Numbered from the stretch's first letter, positions 18,346 to 28,012 are shown. The stretch is 64,000 nucleotides of DNA from Roseobacter sp. (GCA_015665415.1 JADFAE010000004.1:124001-188000); one strand, 5' to 3'. Numbers and translations are program-made. Notes: generated from the sequence alone by a model not told the origin.

Positions 18346-19410
18346 TCAGTATTTGAAGCCGGGCGTAGACTGCGACAGGCTTAGCTCCTCCTCATCCATG
18401 TCCGCATCAATCCCCTCAAACAGCGGTGTGGAAAGGTAGCGCTCACCGGTGTCCGGCAACATTGTCAGGATCACAGTCCCAGCTGCCGCCGTCTCCGCAA
18501 GCTTCACCGCGGCCGCAACAGAGGCCCCGCCTGATATACCAGTCAGGATCCCTTCCTCTGCCGCCAAGCGGCGTGCCATGGCGATACTTTCCGCCCCCGT
18601 CACCGGCAACAGCCCGTCAAAATACCCCCCATCAAGCGCTTCCTGCATCACCAGCGGGATGAAATCCGGAGTCCAGCCCTGTACAGGATGCGGCGCAAAG
18701 GCCGGGTGGCTGACCGAGGGTTCGCCTTCTTCATTGCGCTGTTGCGTGGTGCCAGAGCTGACCAGCGCCGCATTCTCGGGTTCGCTCAGGGTGATCTTGA
18801 TATCCTTGCGCGCCTGTTTAAGCACCCGGCCCAGGCCGGTAGCGGTGCCACCGGTGCCATAGCCCAGCACCACATGATCCAGCGCCTTGCCGTCAAAATC
18901 GGCCAGGATTTCGCGCGCTGTGGTGGTCTCATGGATATCGGCATTGTCCTTGGTTTCAAACTGATGCGCCAGGAACCAGCCGTTTTCATCCGCCAGTTCT
19001 CGGGCCTTTGCCACCATGCCGACGGCCTTGTCTTCCTTGCGGGTCAAGACCACCTTGGCGCCAAAAAAGCGCATCAGCTGACGCCGCTCGACGGAGAACC
19101 CGTCATGCATGGTGATCACCAGCGGGTAGCCCTTGGCGGCGCAGACCATGGCCAGGCCAATGCCGGTATTGCCGCTGGTGGCCTCGATCACCGTCTGCCC
19201 TGGCTGCAGGCGACCTTCGCGCTCTGCCGCCTCGATGATGTTGAGCGCCAGGCGATCCTTGACCGATCCGGCAGGGTTGAAGGCTTCGAATTTCGCATAA
19301 ATTTCCACCCCCTCGGGCGCGATGCGGTTCAAACGGATGGCAGGCGTATTGCCAATGGTTTCAAGAACAGAGCCGTAGAGACGGCCGCGACCTTCGGTGG
19401 AATAAATCAT
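18346..19410 (-). CDS. cysK: Cysteine synthase (O-acetylserine sulfhydrylase)
   Basis: A 354-residue PLP enzyme that makes cysteine from O-acetylserine and sulfide. The Schiff-base lysine is Lys51 in FNPAGSVKDRLAL; the substrate loop is ATSGNTGIGLA, and the PLP phosphate loop is YGTGGTATGLGR. A C-terminal extension (EGIDADMDEEELSLSQSTPG) makes it longer than the 310-325 residues of typical CysK. It lies downstream of cysE on the same strand, separated by 291 bp with a terminator, so it has its own promoter, probably TTGTAG-N18-TAAGAA at 19438-19467. Confidence 0.95.
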   Translation of the reverse strand: MIYSTEGRGRLYGSVLETIGNTPAIRLNRIAPEGVEIYAKFEAFNPAGSVKDRLALNIIEAAEREGRLQPGQTVIEATSGNTGIGLAMVCAAKGYPLVITMHDGFSVERRQLMRFFGAKVVLTRKEDKAVGMVAKARELADENGWFLAHQFETKDNADIHETTTAREILADFDGKALDHVVLGYGTGGTATGLGRVLKQARKDIKITLSEPENAALVSSGTTQQRNEEGEPSVSHPAFAPHPVQGWTPDFIPLVMQEALDGGYFDGLLPVTGAESIAMARRLAAEEGILTGISGGASVAAAVKLAETAAAGTVILTMLPDTGERYLSTPLFEGIDADMDEEELSLSQSTPGFKY

Positions 19411-19437
19411 TTTTCGTTCCTCGTTTTATCGAAACAA

Positions 19438-19467
19438 TTCTTACCTGCCTTGTATATGATCCTACAA
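19438..19467 (-). promoter_or_regulatory. cysK: Candidate cysK promoter
   Basis: On the minus strand TTGTAG is followed after 18 bp by TAAGAA, about 30 bp upstream of the cysK ATG. This is a fair sigma-70-like match in an AT-richer stretch. Confidence 0.35.
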
Positions 19468-19644
19468 AATCGCGGGAACAAGACGGCGCAAGCCGATGGC
19501 ATTCAACAAAAAACACAACCATCAGCAAAAGAGCCCACCCTGAATTTTTTCCACTTTTCCTGCTTCATAGGAGAACGCGCGGGGGCTGCGGCCCTAGAAT
19601 GAGGGACAGTATTTGACGGGACAGAACAGCGTAAAAAGCCCCAA

Positions 19645-19673
19645 GAAAAAAGGGGCGCGCTGAGGCCCCCCTT
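19645..19673 (-). terminator. Terminator after cysE
   Basis: On the minus strand GGGGC...GCCCC closes an 8-nt loop and is followed by TTTTTT. It lies about 30 bp after the cysE stop, separating cysE from cysK. Confidence 0.75.
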
Positions 19674-19701
19674 TCAACAGATCAACAAATGATGGCTTGC
19701 C

Positions 19702-20520
19702 TCACTCTGGCGCGGGCCCGTTCGGCACCACCTGATCCATGTTCACCGAGGGCTGGTCACAGCCTGCCTCACCAACGATCTTGGCGGGCACACCGGCGAC
19801 GGTTGTGCAGGGAGGAACTTCTTGCAGCACCACGGAACCGGCGGCAATGCGCGAGCAATGGCCAACCTTGATATTGCCCAGAACCTTGGCTCCGGCCCCA
19901 ATCAAAACACCATCGCCAATCTTGGGGTGACGATCCTCTTCTTCCTTGCCGGTGCCACCCAGGGTCACCGAATGCAACATCGAGACATTGTCACCAACAA
20001 CGGCGGTTTCGCCAATCACGATGGAATGGGCATGGTCAATCATGATGCCCTTGCCCAGACGGGCACCGGGGTGAATGTCGATGCCAAAAATCTCTGAGGT
20101 GCGCATCTGGAAGAAAAACGCCAGATCCTTTTGTCCCTGTTCCCACAGGTAATGGCTGACGCGATAGGCCTGCACCGCCTGGAAACCCTTGAAGTACAGG
20201 ATCGGCTGCAGCAGGCGATGGCTGGCCGGATCACGCTCATTGATGGCCATGAGATCCGCACGCGCGGCCTCGACCAGCTCAGGGCATTCCGCATAGGCGT
20301 TGTCGACGATTTCGCGCAAGATCACCATCGACATCTCGTTGGAATAGAGCTTGGCGGCGATGCGGTACGACAGCGCCTTATCGAGCGTCGGATGGTGCAG
20401 GATACAGGCATGGATAAGCCCGCCCATCAGAGGCTGATTGGCAACCGCCTCCTGGGCTTCCTTGGTGATCTGATCCCAGACCGGGTCCAGCGGGGTCACG
20501 GCTTTGTTTGGCTTGATCAT
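19702..20520 (-). CDS. cysE: Serine O-acetyltransferase
   Basis: A 272-residue enzyme that acetylates serine with acetyl-CoA, the first step of cysteine synthesis. The N-terminal helical domain (VWDQITKEAQEAVANQPLMG) is followed by the left-handed beta-helix hexapeptide domain with the catalytic-site segments DIHPGARLGKGIMIDHAHS and HSVTLGGTGKEEEDRHPKIG. AAGGA lies 9 nt before the ATG. Its product feeds CysK encoded downstream. The C-terminal tail past the beta-helix does not end in Ile, the residue CysE usually inserts into CysK. Confidence 0.96.
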   Translation of the reverse strand: MIKPNKAVTPLDPVWDQITKEAQEAVANQPLMGGLIHACILHHPTLDKALSYRIAAKLYSNEMSMVILREIVDNAYAECPELVEAARADLMAINERDPASHRLLQPILYFKGFQAVQAYRVSHYLWEQGQKDLAFFFQMRTSEIFGIDIHPGARLGKGIMIDHAHSIVIGETAVVGDNVSMLHSVTLGGTGKEEEDRHPKIGDGVLIGAGAKVLGNIKVGHCSRIAAGSVVLQEVPPCTTVAGVPAKIVGEAGCDQPSVNMDQVVPNGPAPE

Positions 20521-20662
20521 GGCTGTTCATCCTTTTCTCGCCCTCAGAGTGGCATTTAGGGCAGAAAATTCCAAACGCAAACCCTTGATGGGGCAGATTT
20601 CAAAAATGAATGAATGGGCTCTCATCAAAGTGAAGAGGCCCGGTCGTATCAAATAGTCGCAT

Positions 20663-20947
20663 CTAGGCACATCGTCTGCGCAGCTCCTTCAGCACCAAAA
20701 TCAAACAGTCCAAATGGCTCGGATCATCCCAAAAGGGCTCTGGCGCCATAACATGCGCTCGCGCAACTGCATCCAGGGACCCATTGCCCCAGTTCGGATG
20801 CAGCTGACCGGTTTTGCCAACATGGGCCAAAGCGCGCTCTGCCAGATCAAAAAACTGCCGACACAGGACGCCACGCTGGCCTGCGGGCACAGCCAAAAGA
20901 GCCCGCGCCAGGCTGCTGACATCCTGCGGTAAAACTGGCCGCAACAT
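20663..20947 (-). CDS. Small GTA-linked protein, DUF7742-like
   Basis: A 94-residue acidic/neutral protein: MLRPVLPQDVSSLARALLAV..., HPNWGNGSLDAVARAH, DDPSHLDCLILVLKEL. The 'WGNGSL' and 'DDPxxxxCLxLVxxxL' segments resemble a small family of unknown function that I associate with the 3' end of rhodobacterial gene transfer agent clusters. It follows the megatron gene by about 100 bp on the same strand, and GAAGG precedes the ATG at 20947. An upstream ATG at 20983 is possible. The function is unknown. Confidence 0.7.
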   Translation of the reverse strand: MLRPVLPQDVSSLARALLAVPAGQRGVLCRQFFDLAERALAHVGKTGQLHPNWGNGSLDAVARAHVMAPEPFWDDPSHLDCLILVLKELRRRCA

Positions 20948-21047
20948 CGGCAAGGCCTTCACGTTATGCCACTGGCCGACCATATGGTCCGAACTCTGCC
21001 CCGGTTTCTGACCGGCCAGTCACCAGCGTTTTGTTTTGACGCCCTTG

Positions 21048-24000
21048 TCAAAACAGCGCCTTGCTGGTGGCCAAGCCCGCACCGTAGCGCTCCGACAGCT
21101 GCGCCACCTCGATCCTGTCCCCCGCCAAGGCCCCGTCGGCGCTTTGCGCGGCGGTATCGTAGATCCAGGTGGGCTGCGCCACTTCGACCTCGCGCAGGAC
21201 CGTGCTGCCGCGCAAAACCCGAACCCGGTAGGCTTCGACCGTTTCCCCCAAAGGGATCTCTGCCAGATCCCAACTGTCACCCTCTATTCGGCTGCGGCGG
21301 ATCCAGTTGGTGGTCACATCACTGCCCAGCGCGCTGCCAAGGCGCAGATGCACGGGTGAATAGGGGCGCAGACCATTGCCATCAAAAGACTCAACGCTGT
21401 GGGTATAGCTGGGGTCCTCATAGCTGCGCCGCGCTGGACCGATGCGATAGTGCCGGGCAAGACGGCGTTGCGCCAGGGTCAAATCCAATTGCCGAAGTGT
21501 GCTGTCCAGCAGCAGCACATAAGAGCCTTCCGGCCACAGCGTCGGGATCAGCCCGTCACTGCCAAGCTGGCCTCGCAGACGTCCTTGCAGCAGATAGGTG
21601 TTTTCGGCGACCAGATCGGCCTGACGAAACTGGAACAGCTCCCAGTTGCCATTGCTGCCATCGCCAATCGCGGCCAGATTGGCACCGTTCAGCAGCGCCA
21701 ATGTCTCGCGGCTCTCCAGGCTGCCAGAGACAAGCTTTACCTGCAAGGCCGCCCCCAGATCCCAACGCCCAACGGGACCGGCCGCCAGCGGCGTCTCGCT
21801 AACGCCAATAGTGCTGCGCGCGGTGATGATCTGCTCCAGCACATAGGCCGCGTCGCTGTCCGAGCCATAGAGCGCCACCGAGCCCGACCAGGGTTGCGCC
21901 GTCACCCCCAGATGGGGCGCATGGGGGCTTTCCTCACCGGTGAGCAGCGGCAGGTCCAGAAACAGCGGCAGCGCCGGCAAGGGCGGACTGAATTCGCTGC
22001 CCACCGGCAGATCATCGGCAACCTCGACCGGGCGATGGACCTCCGGTTCGATCCGCACCGCATCGATGATCTGCGCGGCCCCCAATTCCATACGGTCCAG
22101 ACGGTAGCGTGTCTCCGGGCCAATCTGTGCTGACGCCTGCCCTCCCTCCCCATTGGCAAGATCTGTCTGGGCCTTGTGAGCGGGCAGCGAAATGACATCC
22201 CCCACACCCAGCGCAAGCGCCGAAGGCGGCAACACAAACCGGGCAGAGTCCCGCGCCACCCGGGACTCTGCCAGCCAGCGCTGCACGATCTGGCGTGCCT
22301 CACCGCGGGTCAGCACCATCGGCAATTCGCTGTCACTCACCGCATGGGTTGCCTCATCCGGCAGACAGGCCTCTTCGGCGCCGATGTCATAGGCCCCCCC
22401 CCATTCGACAAAACGCAGGCGCACCCGTCCTGCCAATTCGGCTTGGGCCTCGCGGGTCAGCTCGACAATCCCGTCCAACTCATCGCTGGCGACCAGGCTC
22501 TCTGGGACAAGACGGGTCTGACGGTCGCCCCGGCGCAGACGGAACTGGATCACCCCGTCGCGCTCAACGGCATCAAAGCCATGTTGCAGGCTGAGCGGTT
22601 GCAGCGCGGCGCGGGCCTCGGCCACTTCGCTGACACCATAGCCATGCACGATCCCATGCAACTGGGAGACATCGATCTGTGTCAGCCCGGCGGTCTCGCA
22701 GATCTCGCGCACCACCGACGCCAGGCTGCGCTGCCCAGCGCGCCCGTTCAACCAATGCCCACGTTGATAGTTTTCTCCGTCGGTCCAGACATGACTGAGA
22801 CTGGGAAAGGCCGGAAAGGGCCGTGCATCCCAGGCCCAGACATAGGCATTGCTCAGGTCCAGCATGGGCGCGCCATAAAGCTCTGAGACCGGATTGTTCC
22901 CCGCCTCCTGCCAATAGCCCAGAACCGCTCGCAGATATTGCATTTGCATCAGGTCATCGCGCTGGCCATTGGAGTATTTTGGCAGCTGTGATTCCGAGCT
23001 TTTGGGATCCAGGAACTTGTTGGGCTGGTTGCTGCCCTTGTCGATGGCGGCACAGCCGAGCTCAGTGAACCAGATCGGTTTTGTCATCGGCACCCAGGGG
23101 CTCGCCTCTGCCTGGCGGATGCCATCAATGCGGTCATGGTGGCTATTGCCCCACCAGTTCTTCAGATCCTTGTAGCGCCAGACCCAGGGCTCATCATGGG
23201 CCCCATCAGTAATCGGAGTGCGGATCTGCGCCGCCTCTGCCGCTGCGGAATGGTAATACCAGTCATAACCTTCGCCACCTTCGACATTGGCGCGCAGATA
23301 GTCGAGGTCATAGATGCTTGCGTTGCCCGCCAGATGATCCAGATGCGTCGTGCCATCGCGCCAGTCAGAGATCGGCATGTAGTTGTCGATGCCAATGAAA
23401 TCGATATTTCCATCCGCCCACAACGGGTCGAGATGAAAGTAGCGGTGCCCCTCGGGGCTTTTATAGCCCCAGTACTCAGACCAATCCGCCGCATAGCTGA
23501 TCTTGGCCGCTGGCAACAGCAGCCGGACCTGTGCCGCCAAATCACGCAGGGCCTGAACCGCGGGAAAGCCCGTCTCCCCCCGGATCTGTGTCAGCCCGCG
23601 CATCTCAGAGCTGATACAAAAGGCCTCAACCCCACCCGCAGCGGCACAAAGCGCCGCATAATGCAGGATAAAGCGCCGCAGCCCCCATTCGGCAGGGCCA
23701 CTATAGGAGACATTGCCCCCCGATACGGTAAAGTCCGCCGCCATGGCACTGCCCATGAAAGCATCGACCTCGGCCTCGGCAGCCGCCGTCTGATCGGTGC
23801 TTCCGGCCTGCCCTGGTGCTTTGGACAGGGTGATGCGCCCACGCCAGGGCAGCGCGGGCTGGGTGTTCGCATCGCTCCAGGGGTCTGGCAAGGCATTGCC
23901 CAGATCCTGATCCATCAGAATGAAAGGATAGAACATCACCCGTTTACCGCTGCCCTGCAGGGCCTGAATGGCCTCGATCACTGCGGCATCCGCCGGGGTT

Positions 24001-25019
24001 CCCCCATACAGCAGCTCTTCGTCCTCGCCCGCTGCCACCAGATCAGCGGTTGCGCGCGTCTCACCTGCAACGCGCCAGGGCATTGGCACCCCTTCCGCCA
24101 GCCTGTGTTCCACCTTGGGCCTGAGCGTGCATTCTCCACAGCGCAGATCATCGCCAAACCAGGACACAATCAGCGAGGCGGTTTCGCAGGCGGGCAGCTC
24201 TTCCTCCAGGGCGGTCAGCGACACCGCCATATCGCTGAGACCAGAGGCGGTGTGACTATTGGCGCTTTGTGCCTGCCCCGGCCCGGTGCCATAGTGAACA
24301 GCTGTTGTCGCCAGCGCGTATTCCCCGGTGCCCGGCATCACCGCCACCCCCCGCACCAGCTGCCCCAGGTCGAGATCATATTCGGGGCTTTCGGGCTGTT
24401 CGGCCCGCACCACCTCAAAGGAGAACTGCGGCACCCGGTTGCCAAAGGGCTCTAGCGCGATGTTTTCCATCACCACATAGGCGGTGCCACGATAGGCTGG
24501 CACTTCGCCCGCCCCCTCAACCGCCTCCATCAGAGGGTCCGGCATCTGGTCCTGGCTGCCCCGGTAGACCGTCATGTTGAGATCCTGCATCGAGACCTCT
24601 TCCCCATCCGCCCAGACCCGCGGCACAGCGGCAATCTCTCCTCCACATAGCGCAATCGCCAGCGACACCGAATAACTGTAGCTGGTGGTTTGCGGCTGGC
24701 TCGGCCCGCCCTTGCCCCCGCCGCCCGAGACCGAGGCACTTTCGACAAATTCGGTGGCCCAGATCACCTGGCCGCCAATCCGGGTCCGCCCAAAGACCTG
24801 CGCCACAGGCTGACCCTCGCTGGCCCCTGTAAGGCGGAACCGGTCCATCCGCCCGACCTCAACCGCATCAGAGCCACTGCCCAGCAGCCGATCATCAATG
24901 GCGCGCCCCAGCGTCGCCCCGACCGCCCGGCCAATGGCCACACTCGACAATCCGGCCACGGTGCCACCAATTGATCCGCCTATGGCGGCCCCAGCCGCAG
25001 AAAGCACGATGGTTGCCAT
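21048..25019 (-). CDS. GTA baseplate megatron / host-specificity protein (gp15-like)
   Basis: A 1323-residue protein and the largest of the cluster. The N-terminus has Ala/Gly-rich hydrophobic helices (AGAAIGGSIGGTVAGLSS). A TIM-barrel, glycosidase-like section spans roughly residues 430-730 (AADWSEYWGYKSPEGHRYF, FIGIDNYMPISDW, WFTELGCAAIDKGSN). A phage tail-hub domain lies at about 780-1000. This architecture matches the RcGTA gp15 megatron that forms the central baseplate fibre and meets the recipient cell. It is the last structural gene, starting 8 bp inside no neighbour but immediately after the NlpC/P60 gene. It is intact, with no frameshift. Confidence 0.93.
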   Translation of the reverse strand: MATIVLSAAGAAIGGSIGGTVAGLSSVAIGRAVGATLGRAIDDRLLGSGSDAVEVGRMDRFRLTGASEGQPVAQVFGRTRIGGQVIWATEFVESASVSGGGGKGGPSQPQTTSYSYSVSLAIALCGGEIAAVPRVWADGEEVSMQDLNMTVYRGSQDQMPDPLMEAVEGAGEVPAYRGTAYVVMENIALEPFGNRVPQFSFEVVRAEQPESPEYDLDLGQLVRGVAVMPGTGEYALATTAVHYGTGPGQAQSANSHTASGLSDMAVSLTALEEELPACETASLIVSWFGDDLRCGECTLRPKVEHRLAEGVPMPWRVAGETRATADLVAAGEDEELLYGGTPADAAVIEAIQALQGSGKRVMFYPFILMDQDLGNALPDPWSDANTQPALPWRGRITLSKAPGQAGSTDQTAAAEAEVDAFMGSAMAADFTVSGGNVSYSGPAEWGLRRFILHYAALCAAAGGVEAFCISSEMRGLTQIRGETGFPAVQALRDLAAQVRLLLPAAKISYAADWSEYWGYKSPEGHRYFHLDPLWADGNIDFIGIDNYMPISDWRDGTTHLDHLAGNASIYDLDYLRANVEGGEGYDWYYHSAAAEAAQIRTPITDGAHDEPWVWRYKDLKNWWGNSHHDRIDGIRQAEASPWVPMTKPIWFTELGCAAIDKGSNQPNKFLDPKSSESQLPKYSNGQRDDLMQMQYLRAVLGYWQEAGNNPVSELYGAPMLDLSNAYVWAWDARPFPAFPSLSHVWTDGENYQRGHWLNGRAGQRSLASVVREICETAGLTQIDVSQLHGIVHGYGVSEVAEARAALQPLSLQHGFDAVERDGVIQFRLRRGDRQTRLVPESLVASDELDGIVELTREAQAELAGRVRLRFVEWGGAYDIGAEEACLPDEATHAVSDSELPMVLTRGEARQIVQRWLAESRVARDSARFVLPPSALALGVGDVISLPAHKAQTDLANGEGGQASAQIGPETRYRLDRMELGAAQIIDAVRIEPEVHRPVEVADDLPVGSEFSPPLPALPLFLDLPLLTGEESPHAPHLGVTAQPWSGSVALYGSDSDAAYVLEQIITARSTIGVSETPLAAGPVGRWDLGAALQVKLVSGSLESRETLALLNGANLAAIGDGSNGNWELFQFRQADLVAENTYLLQGRLRGQLGSDGLIPTLWPEGSYVLLLDSTLRQLDLTLAQRRLARHYRIGPARRSYEDPSYTHSVESFDGNGLRPYSPVHLRLGSALGSDVTTNWIRRSRIEGDSWDLAEIPLGETVEAYRVRVLRGSTVLREVEVAQPTWIYDTAAQSADGALAGDRIEVAQLSERYGAGLATSKALF

Positions 25020-25510
25020 CAGTTCAGCTCCTCAGGAAAAGTAAAACGCGCCACAACGCGGCGGTGCCAAGAGGGGGTCAGCGCGCTTTCCACTACCCCG
25101 CGGGCGCTATAGGCATGGATAAAGGCGGCCCCCTGGCTTTGCGCCTCACCGTCCTGCGTCACACAACAGGACTGAATACCCAAATGCTTGGCCACGGCCC
25201 CGGCCCGCATGCGAAACAACAACACATCGCCCAGCGCTGCATCCGCCACGGGTTTCGGCACGAGGTGACGCAAGGCTGCCTGCCAAAGCAGCTCTTGTCC
25301 CTGTGGTTCGGACCAGTCCATGGAATAGCCGGGGGGCTGCTCGGGCTCTTGCAGGTGCAGGGCGCGCCAGATGCCCCGCACCAGGCCCAGGCAGTCACAG
25401 CCTGCGCCGAGACAGCTGGCCTGATGCAGATAGGGCGTACCCAACCACAGACGCGCTTGCCTCAGCACCTGCAGGTTGTCGCCGCGTTGCTCCGCCACAG
25501 GGCCCCTCAT
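25019..25510 (-). CDS. GTA NlpC/P60 cell-wall peptidase (gp14-like)
   Basis: A 163-residue NlpC/P60 domain protein. The catalytic Cys is in GAGCDCLGLVRGIW (canonical D-C-x-G-L-V), and the His is probably in VAKHLGIQS. In RcGTA gp14 is the tail-tip peptidase that opens peptidoglycan during DNA entry. The ATG at 25510 overlaps the preceding DUF2163 stop codon (ATGA), so translation is coupled. A long upstream in-frame stretch exists but is inside the DUF2163 gene and was not used. Confidence 0.92.
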   Translation of the reverse strand: MRGPVAEQRGDNLQVLRQARLWLGTPYLHQASCLGAGCDCLGLVRGIWRALHLQEPEQPPGYSMDWSEPQGQELLWQAALRHLVPKPVADAALGDVLLFRMRAGAVAKHLGIQSCCVTQDGEAQSQGAAFIHAYSARGVVESALTPSWHRRVVARFTFPEELN

Positions 25511-26406
25511 CTGCGGCTGCCCCCGGTGTTTCGGGCCCCGCTCTTGGGCACCGCCATCTCCCAGCTTTCGCCGGGTATATCCGGAAATCCCTGATAATTG
25601 ACAAGATTGTTGAACTTCAGCCGACAAGTACTCATCCGTTTGTCACAGCCGGCCTCAAGCCGCAGCTGATCGCCGGGCTGCACTGAGGCCCGCAGCGGCT
25701 CCCACAGGGTTATGCGCCGCAGGGCGCTATCGGACTGATCGCCCTTGATCATCCCCCACAGCCCCGCAGCCTCACCGTTCAACATCGTCAGACGCCCGAC
25801 GCTAAACCACCCCGGCTCAAACCCTTCGAACCCCTGTTGTGACATCGTCCATTGAAAGACACCTTCAGGGGTGATCTCGGCGACCTCCCCTTCAAAGACA
25901 TACCCAGGCGCGCCGAGGTCAAAGCCGCAGCCGCCGTCCCCCAGCACCGCCGTACAGGGGGTTTGATAGATCCGCCCCATGGGGCGGTTCAGCGCTTCGC
26001 TCAATCCGCGCAGCTCTGCCTCAAAAGCGCCGCCCGCCCGGTGCAACTCACCGATGGAGCCGCGAAACTGCAGCCAGCGGGTTGAGACATCCTGCCAGTT
26101 CACCATCCAGCACCACAGATCAGCCCCATCAAATCGACCAGCCAGGATGTGGTCCTCGCGCAGCGCCGCATCCGACAGCGCCCCCTGGGCCGCACTATTG
26201 TCCACCGAGAGCCCGGTGCCCTGTTGCAGGCTGCGCGCGGTCAAGCCCGTGCCTGCCTTGAAGGTCCAGCCTTCAAAGGCAAGATCCTGATCATGATCGG
26301 TAAACCCGAATTGTGTGCCGTCCTGGCGGGTCAGCCCCCAACACCGCGCCAGCGTGGTCACACCGCCCTGCACATGGGCGAGAAAGCTCTCACTTGGCCC
26401 CGCCAT
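25507..26406 (-). CDS. GTA tail protein with DUF2163 (gp13-like)
   Basis: A 299-residue protein with the DUF2163 / phage BR0599-like layout. The C-terminal part contains GCDKRMSTCRLKFNNLVNYQGFPDIPG, a metal-binding cysteine cluster typical of this tail-hub protein, plus TPCTAVLGDGGCGFD earlier. In RcGTA this protein links the distal tail to the megatron and carries an iron-sulfur or metal site. Its start overlaps the stop of the DUF2460 gene, and its end overlaps the peptidase gene. Confidence 0.92.
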   Translation of the reverse strand: MAGPSESFLAHVQGGVTTLARCWGLTRQDGTQFGFTDHDQDLAFEGWTFKAGTGLTARSLQQGTGLSVDNSAAQGALSDAALREDHILAGRFDGADLWCWMVNWQDVSTRWLQFRGSIGELHRAGGAFEAELRGLSEALNRPMGRIYQTPCTAVLGDGGCGFDLGAPGYVFEGEVAEITPEGVFQWTMSQQGFEGFEPGWFSVGRLTMLNGEAAGLWGMIKGDQSDSALRRITLWEPLRASVQPGDQLRLEAGCDKRMSTCRLKFNNLVNYQGFPDIPGESWEMAVPKSGARNTGGSRR

Positions 26407-27038
26407 CAGATGCGCACCTCGACCACGGGCACATCGGGCACATCGCCCGCCTGAAACGAGGCAACACTGGTCTGGATCCGGTCGGTGTCAAAGCGCACTG
26501 GCACGTCGAACTCAAACCCTGCAACCACCTCGATCCCCTGTTCCGGCGGATGGCTCAGCACCACTGCGCCGGTGCTGGTGTCCAAGGTGAAATCAATATC
26601 TTCCTGCAGTTCTTCCTGCCCCAGCCCCAGCCGAACGCTACCTGCGACCGGTTTGCTGATCGGGCGCTGGTAGATATTCACCCCGGAACGGTAGCTCTTG
26701 GTTAGCTGAAACAGGCTGGTCTGCCCATCGCCCGCGCCAATGACCTGATCGCGAAAATCCACTTCCGCCGTGGGGCGACAGGTCTTGTAGTCGGACCAGT
26801 CTTTCCAGCGAAACCCGTTGATCTGTCCCTGACGGGCCTCAAAAAAGGCGATCAAGACCTCGATATCATCCAAAGAGCGCAGCCCCAGCCCGGCATCATA
26901 GCGCCGCCGCGAATGGGCCCAGGGGGTGTTGCGTTCCTCGTGGCCGTTGGCCAGAGTTACAACATCCGTGCGCCGTTCAGGCCCGCCAACCGAGCCAAAG
27001 CTCAGCGAGGCCGGGAAGCGAATTTCGTGAAAACTCAT
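26406..27038 (-). CDS. GTA distal tail protein with DUF2460 (gp12-like)
   Basis: A 210-residue protein: MSFHEIRFPASLSFGSVGGP, NGHEERNTPWAHSRRRYDAG, then GFRWKDWSDYKTC. These are DUF2460 signatures (distal tail ring of GTA and lambda-like siphophages). GGAGG precedes the ATG at 27038; about 37 in-frame codons upstream were rejected as untranslated. It follows the tape-measure gene after 13 bp. Confidence 0.93.
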   Translation of the reverse strand: MSFHEIRFPASLSFGSVGGPERRTDVVTLANGHEERNTPWAHSRRRYDAGLGLRSLDDIEVLIAFFEARQGQINGFRWKDWSDYKTCRPTAEVDFRDQVIGAGDGQTSLFQLTKSYRSGVNIYQRPISKPVAGSVRLGLGQEELQEDIDFTLDTSTGAVVLSHPPEQGIEVVAGFEFDVPVRFDTDRIQTSVASFQAGDVPDVPVVEVRI

Positions 27039-27051
27039 GTCAGTCCTCCAT

Positions 27052-27711
27052 CTAGCGATTGCGATTGCCCCGGCTGAGCGCGCGCGACAGCTGGGAGGCA
27101 ATCTGGCTGCGACTGCGCTCAAACCCCTGCACATCCGGGGTGGTGACATTCATCACCAGATTGACGCCGCTGCGGCCCTGACTGCGCACCCCCAGGCTGC
27201 CATCTGCACCGCGGGCCAGCGGCAGGATTGCCTCTGGCCCGGCCTCCCCCATCAAGCCGGTGCCGCCGCGCATCGCAAATGTGGTCGGGCCACTGACCAC
27301 GCCGCCGCGGGCAAAGGGCATCACCCGGCCCTGCGAAAAGGCCGCCCCGTCGGCAAAGGGCAAAATGCTCCCAATCAGATCGCCAACGCCCTTGGAGATC
27401 AGCCCGCCAACGTGATCCGTCACCGGGCGCATGGCAGCGTTGTAAGTCGTGTTGACCAGAGATTTGGCCAGCCCATCCAGCGCCGAAGACAGGCTGACGC
27501 CATCAAACACCACCTGTTCAAATGAGCGCCTCAGCCCCTTGGACAACCCCCGTTCCAGGGTTTCCACGTCTTTGCCCGTGGCCTCAAAGGCATCCCGCAC
27601 CCGGCGCAGCTCCCCCTCAAAGCTGGCGGCCATGCCTGCGGCATCCCCCAAGGAGTCCCCCAGGGCATCGCTCTGCAATTCAAGCGATGCAATGTCACTG
27701 CTATCGGCCAT
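27052..27711 (-). CDS. GTA tail tape-measure protein (gp11-like)
   Basis: A 219-residue protein, short like RcGTA gp11 because the GTA tail is short. The N-terminus is helical (LELQSDALGDSLGDAAGMAA), with hydrophobic Gly-rich middle segments, then GRVMPFARGGVVSGPTTFAM and GLMGEAGPEAILPLARG, the conserved tape-measure C-terminal motif. The ATG at 27711 follows AAGGA; a start five codons earlier (27726) is possible. Confidence 0.92.
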   Translation of the reverse strand: MADSSDIASLELQSDALGDSLGDAAGMAASFEGELRRVRDAFEATGKDVETLERGLSKGLRRSFEQVVFDGVSLSSALDGLAKSLVNTTYNAAMRPVTDHVGGLISKGVGDLIGSILPFADGAAFSQGRVMPFARGGVVSGPTTFAMRGGTGLMGEAGPEAILPLARGADGSLGVRSQGRSGVNLVMNVTTPDVQGFERSRSQIASQLSRALSRGNRNR

Positions 27712-27787
27712 GGTGAAATCCTTCATGCATCAGGCTCTGGCCCCCAGTGGCCCAAAGCGAGGTCTTGTCAGCCCTGCGGGGCTGCGG

Positions 27788-28012
27788 TCAGGTCTGCGGC
27801 GGGTCCGTCCGGGGTGCCATATCGGGGAACCGCCGCATCAGCTCTTCCAGCCCAGATCGGTTCAGCCCCAGCTCCGCCGCCTGCGGTCCCAGCATCAACT
27901 GCAGCTCCAGCGGAGTGAGATCCCAGAAGTCCTCCGGACGCAGCTGCAACCGCGTGAGTCCTGCGCGCATCAGACCGGGCCAATCCAACCCATAGTCGTC
28001 CCCGCCCGTCAT
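27788..28012 (-). CDS. GTA phage tail assembly chaperone (rcc01693-like)
   Basis: A 74-residue protein with DWPGLMRAGLTRLQLRPEDFW and LTPLELQLMLG, the signature of the small rcc01693/TIGR02216 family located between gp10 and the tape measure. It is thought to be a tail assembly chaperone. The start overlaps the preceding stop codon by 4 bp (ATGA). Confidence 0.9.
   Translation of the reverse strand: MTGGDDYGLDWPGLMRAGLTRLQLRPEDFWDLTPLELQLMLGPQAAELGLNRSGLEELMRRFPDMAPRTDPPQT

Noticed and set aside
23136-24455. 439-codon open frame on the plus strand inside the GTA megatron gene
   Set aside because: Antisense to a large gene with recognisable TIM-barrel and hub domains.
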